NCBI RefSeq assembly: GCF_022348165.1
Contig: NZ_JAKRFI010000001.1
Span: 248,001-312,000, forward strand
Direction of reading: 5' to 3'
Length of the DNA: 64,000 nucleotides
DNA from: Halomonas sp. McH1-25
Lineage (GTDB): Bacteria; Pseudomonadota; Gammaproteobacteria; Pseudomonadales; Halomonadaceae
Shown one piece after another: positions 1 through 9,000 of the stretch. Below the pieces are notes generated by a model. That model was not told where the DNA came from, ran no database searches, and was given only the letters and a program-made list of their open reading frames with translations. Made by a program: the position numbers and the translations under genes. Within the stretch, counting starts at the first letter, position 1. The number at the start of each line of letters is the position of its first letter.

Positions 1-738
1 ACCGACAATTACTCGAATGCGGCCGTGCTTTACTCACTGGCTGACGGCAGCAAGATCTACACTTGGCCGGGCTATGACAACCGAGGATGCGCGGCTTTTT
101 CCCTGGATGAGCAATACCTGTACGTAACGCGAGGCCAGAACGGGCTCAACACTCTTGGCAAGGTTCGAATCAGCGACCAGTACGTCGGCAACATCTATAC
201 CGATCCCGCGTATAGCGATTCCAGAATCGAGGCGCTGTTCTGTCACCCTGTGACTGGCAACATCATCTTCAAAAGCAACTACTCCGGTGACAGGAATTAC
301 AAGGTGTTCGAGCACAACACCTCGTTTTCCCCAACCATACGCACCACGGCAGTATCGCTCCCGGCCATTCGGAACATGGATCCGGGGGGATTCGTGGGCT
401 TCCCGATCGATGGCGACTACTGCCTGTACAGTGCCTATGGACTTCACTCTTTTCTGTCGTGGGACGGAAGTGTCGGTTCGGATCCGGTCGTGCCACCCAT
501 CATCAGCGGCAATGCAGCATTGGCGGCCCTTCATAACCCCGGGGATTACAGCGTGACCTTGCTGGGCAGCGAAGGGTACACGCTCTACTCCCCGGGCGGT
601 TATTTGCTGGTTTACGTGGACGGCCGCAACCAGGGGCCTCATCCCCTATTTCAATACGCGAGCCTGCCTGCAGCCACAGTTGATGCGGGCAGGTACTCAA
701 CGAGTTATCGCGCTGCAGCTATCAGGCCGGAGGTGTGA
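1..738 (+). CDS. Phage tail/fibre protein, C-terminal part (5' end outside window)
   Basis: The reading frame is open from the first base of the window, so this is the C-terminal 245 or so residues of a longer protein; the GTG at 25 is probably internal. The visible part has short aromatic and glycine-rich segments such as FSLDEQYLYVTRG and GNIIFKSNYSGD, which resemble blades of a beta-propeller, but I cannot assign a family. It is followed with a 3-base overlap by a small gene that looks like a tail-fibre accessory gene, and then by virion genes, so a tail or fibre role is inferred from position. There are no transmembrane segments and no catalytic motif that I recognise. Confidence 0.5.
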   Translation, partial: TDNYSNAAVLYSLADGSKIYTWPGYDNRGCAAFSLDEQYLYVTRGQNGLNTLGKVRISDQYVGNIYTDPAYSDSRIEALFCHPVTGNIIFKSNYSGDRNYKVFEHNTSFSPTIRTTAVSLPAIRNMDPGGFVGFPIDGDYCLYSAYGLHSFLSWDGSVGSDPVVPPIISGNAALAALHNPGDYSVTLLGSEGYTLYSPGGYLLVYVDGRNQGPHPLFQYASLPAATVDAGRYSTSYRAAAIRPEV

Positions 739-1379
739 TTGTGTACAGAGATATAGTCAACCAGCGAGACGTCTCGCTGCCAGCGATTCGTCAGGCCTTG
801 CCGCAAGTTTCGTTGCCGCGTAAGCCCTCAGACGCACAGATGGCAGCGTTGGGCTATCCACGCATCCAGAGCACGCCGCGTCCGACGGGTGATGTCGTCA
901 CGCTGGGTGAGTCTCAGGAACGTGATAGTGTCTGGTACCAGACCTGGAAGGTGCGCGAACTCACGGAAGACGAGCTCGCTGAACAGCTGGCACAGGCCAG
1001 ACAGGACGCGCTAACCCAGCTCAACGCCGACTATGAAGCCGCCATGCGCCCGCTAATCAAGACCTACCCCGAGCTCGAGCGCGAGAGCTGGGACCAGCAG
1101 AAGTCCGAGGCCAGTGCCTACCAGGCGTGGCTGGATGACGGCAGCCAGGGCACCGCTCCCGCCACCCCGGTTCTCGATCGAATTCTTGCCGGCCGCAATG
1201 GCACGGACGGTACTGAGACGATCGCCGAGCTCGTCGGCAAGGTACTCAAGAACGTCGAGGCCTTCGTCGCTTCGCAGGAACTGACCGGGCGCAGGCATCG
1301 CGGTGAGCGGCTGATCCTCGCTGCCGAGACGCCGGAGGCGGCACGGGCTGTGACATGGGTGAGCTTGGTTCTTAAATAA
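735..1379 (+). CDS. Small phage tail-associated protein (fibre-assembly-like)
   Basis: A 214-residue protein starting at GTG 735, inside the stop of the upstream gene; a second GTG at 741 is also possible. The middle region (residues about 70-130) is acidic and helical, with WKVRELTEDELAEQLAQAR followed by a predicted coiled stretch. This layout is seen in many proteins encoded just after phage tail fibres (tail-fibre assembly or DUF4376-like proteins). The overlap with the upstream gene suggests translational coupling. The 3' end overlaps by 8 bases the 3' end of a gene on the opposite strand. The function is inferred from position and general composition only. Confidence 0.45.
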   Translation: MIVYRDIVNQRDVSLPAIRQALPQVSLPRKPSDAQMAALGYPRIQSTPRPTGDVVTLGESQERDSVWYQTWKVRELTEDELAEQLAQARQDALTQLNADYEAAMRPLIKTYPELERESWDQQKSEASAYQAWLDDGSQGTAPATPVLDRILAGRNGTDGTETIAELVGKVLKNVEAFVASQELTGRRHRGERLILAAETPEAARAVTWVSLVLK

Positions 1380-2058
1380 TGACCCGCCTCATGGCCCACT
1401 GTTCAATCATTTTTAGCCTGCAACGCATTATGCCTAGGGACGAAGTGTTATCAATTTCGTTAAGAGGAAGATAGCTTTCGCGCCTCATTCTCTCCATTCG
1501 AAGACATAGCCGCTTGTATTTCAAATTGACATTGCTGCTTGGAGGAATAGGCTTGCCAGTGTACATATTTATGTAACGTATTGCCAAAGAGTAGGCTTCT
1601 GTAAACTGGAGGATGATGCTTAATTGGTATCGCACGTTATCCCCGCCAAGGGTGCGCTGGAGATATTTAATATCCCTCATTGCGGTCTCAAATAGCTTTG
1701 TTTGCTCAGAGAATGTTAGGTCGGCATACCGCATTATTTCTGTGGCACTGGCAAGGTCTCTGTCAGCTATGATGATCCAGTAGCGAGCCGGAACTTCCAT
1801 ATCATATGTGGCAGATAATAAGGAGCTTATACATGATTCTATTTTACTTTTTCTAAGGCTTTCCAACTGAAGTACACCAATAGCTACTGCCACTATGGTA
1901 ACAATTGCAGCTGTAAATGCGCTTATGGTATTGAGTTTGTTTATTGATTGCTCTTCGCCATCGTTTACCAAAGGGATTGCAAAGTAGATAAGAGCCAGCA
2001 GCAGCAATACAATCACTACTAGCGGTATGAAGAACGATTTCCTTAGATAAGACGTCAT
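1372..2058 (-). CDS. Two-TM membrane protein of unknown function (phage moron)
   Basis: A 228-residue protein with two N-terminal hydrophobic helices (residues about 10-30 and 45-63) followed by a mostly helical cytoplasmic part with several Lys/Arg-rich stretches. I do not recognise the family. Its DNA is visibly richer in A and T than the genes on either side, and it lies on the opposite strand between tail and virion genes. Both are marks of a moron, a recently acquired prophage cargo gene expressed from its own promoter. Two-TM proteins with a helical cytosolic tail in this position often act in superinfection exclusion or phage defence, but nothing in the sequence proves that here. Confidence 0.6.
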   Translation of the reverse strand: MTSYLRKSFFIPLVVIVLLLLALIYFAIPLVNDGEEQSINKLNTISAFTAAIVTIVAVAIGVLQLESLRKSKIESCISSLLSATYDMEVPARYWIIIADRDLASATEIMRYADLTFSEQTKLFETAMRDIKYLQRTLGGDNVRYQLSIILQFTEAYSLAIRYINMYTGKPIPPSSNVNLKYKRLCLRMERMRRESYLPLNEIDNTSSLGIMRCRLKMIEQWAMRRVII

Positions 2059-2195
2059 GCTTCCTCTTTGGCGATCTTATAAAGCCGGTCCTGATTAGCG
2101 CTCAAGAGGGTAGCGTAAGGCGACATTCGACACCACCACCTGCAGTCGGGCTAGCACCGAAAGCAATCTGAAACGGCAAACCGTGAGGTTTCCCC

Positions 2196-3032
2196 ATGGC
2201 CGCATTCGATACCACGACGTACCTCAACAACAAGGCCGCCCAACTCAACAAGACGGGCTACCAAGGCCGGAAAGACTGGACGGTGGGCGACGTCCAGAAC
2301 GCCTTCAAAGACTCCGGGCTGAGCGCCGAGCAGCACTATGCCAAGTGGGGCAAGAGCGAAGGTGTTTCGCCCTACACCCAGACGGCCTCTGTTCCTCAGA
2401 CCACAGTGACCAAGGAACAAACCTCCCAGGGCCAGCTCGAGCAGATGCTCTCCAGCGGCTCGCCGCTGATGAAACTAAGCGCGACGCAGGGCAAGCAACA
2501 GGCCGCCCAGCGTGGCCTGCTCAACTCAAGCATGGCAGGGCAGGCGGCGCAGGGCGCCATGATCGCCAACGCCGCACCGTTCGCCCAGCAGGATGCCCAG
2601 ACCTACTACAACAACGCCCAGGCCAATGCCACGCGCTCGATGCAGGACTACATGAGCGACAAACAGTACGAGCAGCAGCTCGGCCTGAACCAGCAGCAAT
2701 ACGAGTTCGATACCGGCAAGCTCGCCCAGCAGTTCAGCTACAACTCGCAACTGTCCTCGCAGGAAGCCAACCAGGCGCTGAACAACCTCTACGCCACCTC
2801 AACGGCGAACGCCTGGGGCGTCATGGCCAATAACCTGACCGACCTGGTAGGGCAGTCGGCCAGCGCTATCCAGCAGATCCAGATGAACCCTGACATCACT
2901 GCCGACAATAAGGCGACGATGATCCAGCAGATCCTCGACATGCGGAACACCGATATCGAGTTCCAGCAGAGTCTCTACGAGAACCTGGGCACCTACCTCG
3001 CCAATACCGGCGTCTTCCCCAACCTGGCATAA
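2196..3032 (+). CDS. Phage virion-associated protein, Gln/Asn-rich
   Basis: A 278-residue soluble protein unusually rich in Gln, Asn, Ala and Ser (for example QQAAQRGLLNSSMAGQAAQG at about 90-110). It is predicted to be largely helical and has no membrane segment or cysteine. It is the first of five closely spaced genes (2196-6023) that run into a giant polyvalent gene. That order matches the internal or ejection protein module of podovirus-like phages, in which small helical Q-rich proteins accompany a very large one. ATG 2196 follows GTGAGG at 2183-2188. No family assigned; the virion role is inferred from context. Confidence 0.55.
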   Translation: MAAFDTTTYLNNKAAQLNKTGYQGRKDWTVGDVQNAFKDSGLSAEQHYAKWGKSEGVSPYTQTASVPQTTVTKEQTSQGQLEQMLSSGSPLMKLSATQGKQQAAQRGLLNSSMAGQAAQGAMIANAAPFAQQDAQTYYNNAQANATRSMQDYMSDKQYEQQLGLNQQQYEFDTGKLAQQFSYNSQLSSQEANQALNNLYATSTANAWGVMANNLTDLVGQSASAIQQIQMNPDITADNKATMIQQILDMRNTDIEFQQSLYENLGTYLANTGVFPNLA

Positions 3033-3044
3033 GGAGTAAGCGAT

Positions 3045-3383
3045 ATGAGCTGGATGGATAGCATTGGCACTGCCGTGGATGCGGCCAGCGAGAGCGCTGG
3101 CAGCCTGTTCGAGTCCGCGGCGTCCTACGCCACCGATGCCTTCGGTTGGTTGAACGACAACCCGGCGGCGGCCAACGTCCTAGGCGGCCTGGCTACCGGC
3201 GCGGCGTCCTACTTCGCTCAGCAGGATGCGCTGGATCAGCGCTTCAAGTTTGAGCGCGACCTGTACCGGGAGAAGCGCGACGACGCAATGATCAACCCCG
3301 GCACGATCGAGAACTACGGCACGCACGTGGGCACCGCCAAGAAGGGGCTGCTCTCCAACGGCATGATTGCGGGAGGGCAGTGA
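3045..3383 (+). CDS. Small phage virion-associated protein
   Basis: A 112-residue protein starting 12 bases after the previous gene, with AAGGAG at 3031-3036 as ribosome binding site. The N-terminal half is Ala/Ser/Gly-rich with an amphipathic or weakly hydrophobic stretch (NPAAANVLGGLATGAASYFA, residues 40-59). The C-terminal half is charged (FKFERDLYREKRDD). A weakly hydrophobic Ala/Gly segment followed by a charged tail is common in phage proteins that travel with the DNA and touch the membrane. I recognise no named family; the role is inferred from the operon. Confidence 0.5.
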   Translation: MSWMDSIGTAVDAASESAGSLFESAASYATDAFGWLNDNPAAANVLGGLATGAASYFAQQDALDQRFKFERDLYREKRDDAMINPGTIENYGTHVGTAKKGLLSNGMIAGGQ

Positions 3384-3384
3384 C

Positions 3385-4350
3385 ATGGCAGGTGATTCTG
3401 ACGGACGCGGTGGCGTAGGGCGCGGCAGCACCGGATCGCCAGGGCGCGACTCCAGCCCGAGCGGTGGATCTTCATCGGGTAACGGCAAGGGGGCGGCGGG
3501 TAACGGGGGGCGCAGCAGCGGTCGCGGCGGAGGTGGATACAGCGGCGCCATCGGCAACGCCGTCGATGCTTCCAGTCGTGCCGAGTCAGGTGGACGTTCA
3601 AGCTCTAACTCAGGCTCGCAGGCAGCTGCTGCCCAGGCTGACACATACGCTGGTCGCTTCGGTAGGGAGTTGGGTGCAACCTCGACGACGACTGCGCACA
3701 ACAACCAGAGCATTACCAGCGGCACCATTGCGACGATGGACGAGGCCGCCGAGCGGGCCGAGCGGTCATTCATGGACCGTCTCGATGCCACGCCGGTGAG
3801 CCATGAGGACGCGGCGCGCGGCATCCAGGAGGACGCCAGCCCCGGCTGGGCCGGCAAGACTGTCGGTTTTGCCGCTGGGCTGCTTGGTGGTGTTCCTGGC
3901 GCTGCACTGAGCACTGCGGTCAATACGACGCTGTCTGCCCGCGAGGCGGCCAAGAACATCGGGCGATACAACGACATCACTGGGGCCAACCTCGACGACA
4001 GTTTTGGTCACAGCATGGCCCAACAATCGGTAGGCACTGCAACGGGCTTTGTCGGAGGCAAGGTCGGTGGTACCGCCGGGGCGCGTACCGGCATGGCGGT
4101 AGCCGGACTCCCTGGGGCCATTGCTGGTGGACTGCTTGGTGGCGTCATGGGTCGGAACTTGGGGCGTCAAGCAGCCTTTACCGATCCGGGCGCAAACGCC
4201 ACGGTTGGGGTAGGATCAGGAACTGAGCAACCAGGCGGCCTGCTGGCCAGCGCGACCAATCAAGGACCGGCCACGACTACGGCGCCGACGATCAACGGCC
4301 CGACTGACTTCGACGGTTACGCCAGTTACGCCGAATCCTTCTTCGCATAA
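3385..4350 (+). CDS. Gly/Ser-rich phage protein with glycine-zipper segment
   Basis: A 321-residue protein. I chose ATG 3385, preceded by GGGAGGG at 3371-3377, over an in-frame TTG 18 bases upstream. The first 90 residues are very rich in Gly, Ser and Asn and probably disordered. A central segment (about 155-185) and another near 220-270 are Gly/Ala/Val-rich with GxxxG spacing (GGKVGGTAGARTGMAVAG), like glycine-zipper membrane-interacting segments. This fits a virion protein that inserts into or passes the host envelope during DNA ejection. The start lies one base past the preceding stop, so translation is probably coupled. No family assigned. Confidence 0.5.
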   Translation: MAGDSDGRGGVGRGSTGSPGRDSSPSGGSSSGNGKGAAGNGGRSSGRGGGGYSGAIGNAVDASSRAESGGRSSSNSGSQAAAAQADTYAGRFGRELGATSTTTAHNNQSITSGTIATMDEAAERAERSFMDRLDATPVSHEDAARGIQEDASPGWAGKTVGFAAGLLGGVPGAALSTAVNTTLSAREAAKNIGRYNDITGANLDDSFGHSMAQQSVGTATGFVGGKVGGTAGARTGMAVAGLPGAIAGGLLGGVMGRNLGRQAAFTDPGANATVGVGSGTEQPGGLLASATNQGPATTTAPTINGPTDFDGYASYAESFFA

Positions 4351-4368
4351 CTCGCCGGGAGGCGACAC

Positions 4369-4980
4369 ATGGCAGGATTACTTCAGCAGGGCATGCAGCA
4401 GCAGGCTGCACCGCCACAGCAGCGACCTTCCCCACAGGCCGGGCCTCAGCAGCGCCCACAGCCACAGCAACCCCAGCAGGGCGACCCGCGCACGGACACC
4501 GATCCTCAACAGGGCCAGCAGATGTACAACGCCCTGATGAAATCCATGCTCGGCTACCTGTATGGCCCGGGTATGCCGCAGGTCGAGCAGGCACTCAACC
4601 AGGGCGATGACATCGTGCAGCGCATGGCCACCGTCATCAGCTCGGTCATGCTCACCACCTATCACGCGCTCAACGCCGAGGGAAAAACCGTGCCGCCGGG
4701 CGTGATGTTCCAGGCAGGCATGGAGCTTGCCAAGGCCGTGGGAGAGATCGCCGTCGAGATGCGCAAGCTGCCCGGCCAGGGCAATGCTGAACCCATCGAG
4801 GCCGCATTCATGGCGGGCATCGGACGCTTCGGCCAACTCGTGCAGGATGGCGCCATGACCCAGCAGCAGAAGCAGCGCTATGCCGAGATGATTCGGGCCA
4901 TGCGACAGCTCAAGCAGCAGGCGGGTAAGCGACCAGCCCAGCAATCCCAGACGCAGACTCAACCACAGGAGGCACGCTGA
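4369..4980 (+). CDS. Phage virion-associated protein with Pro/Gln-rich N-terminus
   Basis: A 203-residue protein. Residues 1-50 are nearly all Gln, Pro, Gly and Ala and look disordered. Residues 55-180 are a helical region (YNALMKSMLGYLYGPGMPQV onwards), and the tail is again Gln-rich. The stop overlaps the ATG of the next gene by one base (TGATG), so the two are probably translationally coupled. A small domain with low-complexity tails is typical of phage internal virion or scaffold-type proteins. I recognise no family and infer the role from gene order. Confidence 0.5.
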   Translation: MAGLLQQGMQQQAAPPQQRPSPQAGPQQRPQPQQPQQGDPRTDTDPQQGQQMYNALMKSMLGYLYGPGMPQVEQALNQGDDIVQRMATVISSVMLTTYHALNAEGKTVPPGVMFQAGMELAKAVGEIAVEMRKLPGQGNAEPIEAAFMAGIGRFGQLVQDGAMTQQQKQRYAEMIRAMRQLKQQAGKRPAQQSQTQTQPQEAR

Positions 4981-6023
4981 TGGCGGGACTACTCGGAGCG
5001 GTTATGGGCGCCATTGGCGGTGCCGGCGAGGCTGTGCAGACGAATGCCAAGCTCGAGTTGCAGAAGCGCAAGGAAGAGGCGCTCCTGGGCGTGCGTCACA
5101 AGTACAGCATGGCCGAGCAGAAAGACCAGCAACAGTTCACTGCCCAGGAGAATACCGCTAACCGGACATTCCAACGCGGTGAACGCATCGCCGGACAGGA
5201 GTTTACCGCTGGCGAGAACCAGGCCAACCGACAGCACGATACCCGACTCACCCAGATGCGAGAGGGTGGGGCAAACTCTCGGCTCAATGCTCGCCTCAGC
5301 GCTGACCGCGAGCAGGGGCGCAACGACTGGCAGTTGGTGCCCATGGAAGGCGGCGGCTACACCCAGTACAGCCCGACGCGTAACGAGTACCGCGATGCAA
5401 ACCTGCCGGAAGGGGCCAAGCTGGACGCGACAACCGATCTATCCGAACGGCAAACCTACCAGCTCGATGCTATTCAGAATCGCATGGAGGCGATCCGCGA
5501 GGCGGCGAGCAATAACATGCGCGACCTGACCACGGAAGAGAAGACCGAACTGGGGCGTCTGAAAGGACAGTACGAGGCCATTCTCGGCAGCGGGGGTGGA
5601 GGTCAGACTATCCTTGAGCAGCTGACCCAGGGCGAGGGCGGCGGCCTGACCGAGCCCAGCGCACAGCCTGCCGACTCCGTGCCCGGCATCATTCAGCGAG
5701 AACGCCAGGTACAGCAAAGCACGCAAGCCAGCAACGAGGCCGCGCGTGAAGCCAATGCCGCTCGCGAGACAGCCGATAGACTGCTCGAAAAGATCGAACA
5801 GGAGAAGGGCGGCGGCGCGACCGGCGGGCTACTGCGCAGCATCAACCAGGCACGTGGCCAGGGCAGCATCAGCGAAGCGACGATTGCCGAAGCCCAGCGC
5901 GTCGCCGATCAGCTGGTCGAGCTTGGCCGAAACGAGAACCTCTCCGCCGACGAGAAACGTTGGCTGGCCGAGAGAATCATGCAGTTGCAGGACGCCGGCG
6001 TTCCCATCAACATCAACCAATGA
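4980..6023 (+). CDS. Long coiled-coil phage virion protein
   Basis: A 347-residue, highly charged protein. After a short Gly/Ala-rich hydrophobic N-terminus (MAGLLGAVMGAIGGAGEAV) it is almost entirely helical with coiled-coil character, notably residues 25-110 and 240-330 (ARETADRLLEKIEQEKGGG). A Gly-rich linker sits near 200-215. The hydrophobic start plus long coiled coil resembles ejection or internal-core proteins. It starts inside the stop of the upstream gene, and the giant polyvalent gene begins 75 bases after its end, so the set is probably one transcription unit. No family assigned. Confidence 0.55.
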   Translation: MAGLLGAVMGAIGGAGEAVQTNAKLELQKRKEEALLGVRHKYSMAEQKDQQQFTAQENTANRTFQRGERIAGQEFTAGENQANRQHDTRLTQMREGGANSRLNARLSADREQGRNDWQLVPMEGGGYTQYSPTRNEYRDANLPEGAKLDATTDLSERQTYQLDAIQNRMEAIREAASNNMRDLTTEEKTELGRLKGQYEAILGSGGGGQTILEQLTQGEGGGLTEPSAQPADSVPGIIQRERQVQQSTQASNEAAREANAARETADRLLEKIEQEKGGGATGGLLRSINQARGQGSISEATIAEAQRVADQLVELGRNENLSADEKRWLAERIMQLQDAGVPININQ

Positions 6024-6098
6024 TCCGCTGGGCGTGACTGGCTGACCCTCGCCTGATCACGTCTAGTGCCTACCAGCCTTGTCGGGAGACAACGCCTC

Positions 6099-9000
6099 AT
6101 GGCTCTGCTTGACGAAATCCGTCAGAAGAATCCGTCCCTGCGCGATCGCTCGGACACCGAACTGAAATCCCTCATTCGCCAGTCCCCCGAATTCAGCTAC
6201 TTCAGCGACGACGAGTTCGACGCCTACGTGAGTGGCCAACCCGCACAGACCAAGAGCGATAGCGAGCCCGGTTTCATGGCCGGCCTGTCCGCCGGTGTGG
6301 ACCAGCTTCAAGCGATGGGTGGCGGCCTCATCATGGCTGCCGGTGAAGGCCTGGAAAGTAAAGGCATGCTCGATGCCGGTCGCGACATCTACCAGTCGAA
6401 CATGGCCGAGGCCGACGAGAACGCGCTCGGCTATGGCTTCACTGACCTATTCAGCGATCCCGAGACCAGCGCACTGCAGTGGGCGAGCTATACCGCAGGC
6501 AACCTGCTGCCGATGCTGGCCACGTCCATGGCAGGAGGTGGTGTGGGTGGTGTTGTTGCGGGTCAGGGCGCCAAGCTACTGGCCGGTCAGGCGGTCAAGG
6601 AATCGGCCAAGCTCGCTGCCAAGCGACTGGGCCAGGCGGCCGGGGCCTATACCGCCTCTACCGGCATGGAGATCGGTGCCATCATGGGTGAGGTCGAGCG
6701 TGCCGATGTCGCACTGGCCCACGGCGCCGTTGCCGGTGCGCTGGATGCGATCCCGGCCATCTATGCGTTACGCAAGTTTGGTGGCGACGAGATCGCCAAC
6801 CGGGCGGCCAATGAGATCTCCGACAGCGTGTTGGGCAGTCTACGCCGCACTGCTAATCGTGGCACCGCAGCGGCGGCTGGGCGAGGCTCTGCACTGCAGA
6901 CCTTGCTCGAAGGCGGCACTGAAGGCCTGCAGGGGCTGATCAGCCAGCACGCCAATTACTGGGTGGAGAACAACGGCGAGTCGCTTCTGGCCAACCTGGG
7001 TGAGGTCAACTGGAAGCAGATGATCGATGAGGCTGCTGCCGGTGGCCTGATGGGCGCCGCCATGGGCGCCCCTGCCGGCGTTGCCGAACGAAGCCGGGCT
7101 CAAGGCCAGGTGCAGCGCATCGAACAGGCCCGCAACCTGCCGCCGACCGAGCAGGGCCCGGACGGCAATCCTGATCCGTTGGTCTTCGACAATGCCAACG
7201 TCAGCCAGCAGGAATACCGCGACGCCTGGGCCGAGTACGACATGCCTCCGGCACAACGTGCCCAGCGTCGCAAGGACCAGGCGATTGCCGAAGCTCGCCA
7301 GCAGGCCGCCGCATCCGGCGGGGACGCCCTGAGCCAGGCGCAGGCAGCGCAACAGGCCGAGCAGATGGCCGATGGGATAACCCGTCAGGAGCAGGCCACC
7401 GAGGGCAAGGTCCAGGCTGAACTGCAGCGCGATGCCAAAGTTGGCAATCGCATCCAACTGGTCATGAGTGAACTAGACGACTTGCAGCACATGGCCAAGG
7501 GATCGAGTTACCAGGGCCAGACCCGGCTCCGCAATATCAACCGTATGCTCGACCGTGCCGTTGCAGCGCATGAGGTCGGCTACATTGACCAAGCCGAGCG
7601 CATGGTCGATCGCGCCGAGCTGATTGCCCGTAACCTGCGCGACGCGCTGAATCGTGCCGGCAGCAGCGAGCGTCCCGTGCAAGCCGAGGGAGAATTGGTT
7701 GATGGCGAAGCGCAGAGAGTGGCAGGCCTGCTCGGCCAGGACAGCCGCCGCTTGCCCCCAGGTGACCCGAGCACAATCTACGGCAGTGGCCCCACCGCCG
7801 ATACCACCCAATACGACCAGCAAGCGCGCACGGTACGTCGCGATGAGCGTATGGCAGCCCAGCAGCAGGGCGCCCAGCGCATGCGCGAGGACGTGGCCGC
7901 GCAGCGTCCGAAACTGACCGACCAGGGCATCGTATACGGTGACGGTCCGGTGGCCCAGCGAGGCAATGCCAACACCGGACTGGACCAGACCTTCGACCGA
8001 GCCCGGTTCACGGATACCGGAGCCCAGCAGGACAACGATGCCCAGCGCGCCGAGCAGCAGCGCCGCGCCCAAGAGGTTGCCGAGCTTGCCCGCACCCGCG
8101 GTCCGATCGAGACCGCCTACCTGGCGGACAACACGCCGGTGCGCGCCCGGTACCGCATCATGGACCTGGCAGAGCTGACGCCTTCCAACACGCCGGATGG
8201 GCGCAAGAACCCCCGCTTCCCAGCGGAACTGCAGCCGCGCGACCGCACGAACGCCAACAGTCAGGTGCAGGTACGCAATATCGCCGCCAACCTGAACCCC
8301 GAACGACTCGGTCGCAGCAACGATGCTGGCACTGGCGCGCCGATCATCGGCGCCGACGGTGTCGTGGAGTCGGGCAATGGGCGAACCATGGCGATTTCGC
8401 AGGCATACCAGCAAGGCGGCAGCCAGGCGCAGCGCTATCGTCAGTTCGTCGCCCAGCAGGCCAAGGCCATGGGCATGGACCCGGCAGCTGTTGCCGATAT
8501 GGCGCAACCGGTCCTGGTGCGCGAGCGCGTGACCAGCATCGACCGCGCCGAGTTTGCCCGCCGAGCCAACGAATCGACCGTCGCCGGCATGACCAGCTAC
8601 GAGCAGGCGCAGGCCGACGCCGACAGACTGAGCGCGGAGGATCTGCAGCAGTGGACTCCCGACCAATCCGGTGACCCATTGGCCGCCAGCAACCGGGCCT
8701 TCCTACGCTCTTTCGTTTCTCGCCTGGGTAGCAACGAAGCCAGCCGCTACACCACGCGAGATGGCCAGGCCACGCCCGAGTTGGCAAGCCGTATGCAACG
8801 CGCGGTATTCTCAAAGGCCTATGCCGACAGCGACATGGTCGAGATGGCGACCGAGCAGGGCGACGCCATGCGCAACCTGACCGGAGCCCTGCAAGCCGCG
8901 GCGCCGGACCTGGCCATTGCCCGCGAGACAGGCAGTCAGGATGCCTTGGCCGCCATCGATACGATCAATGACGCCGTGCGCTTGGTGCGCCGCTCCCGTC

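Noticed and set aside
2183-2833. Alternative plus-strand frame overlapping the first virion gene
   Set aside because: Its product is an Arg/Gln-rich shadow; the 2196 frame has the better start and composition.
3180-3989. Minus-strand frame across two phage genes
   Set aside because: It is very Pro/Ala/Ser-rich, has no start signals, and crosses the boundary of two well-supported plus-strand genes.
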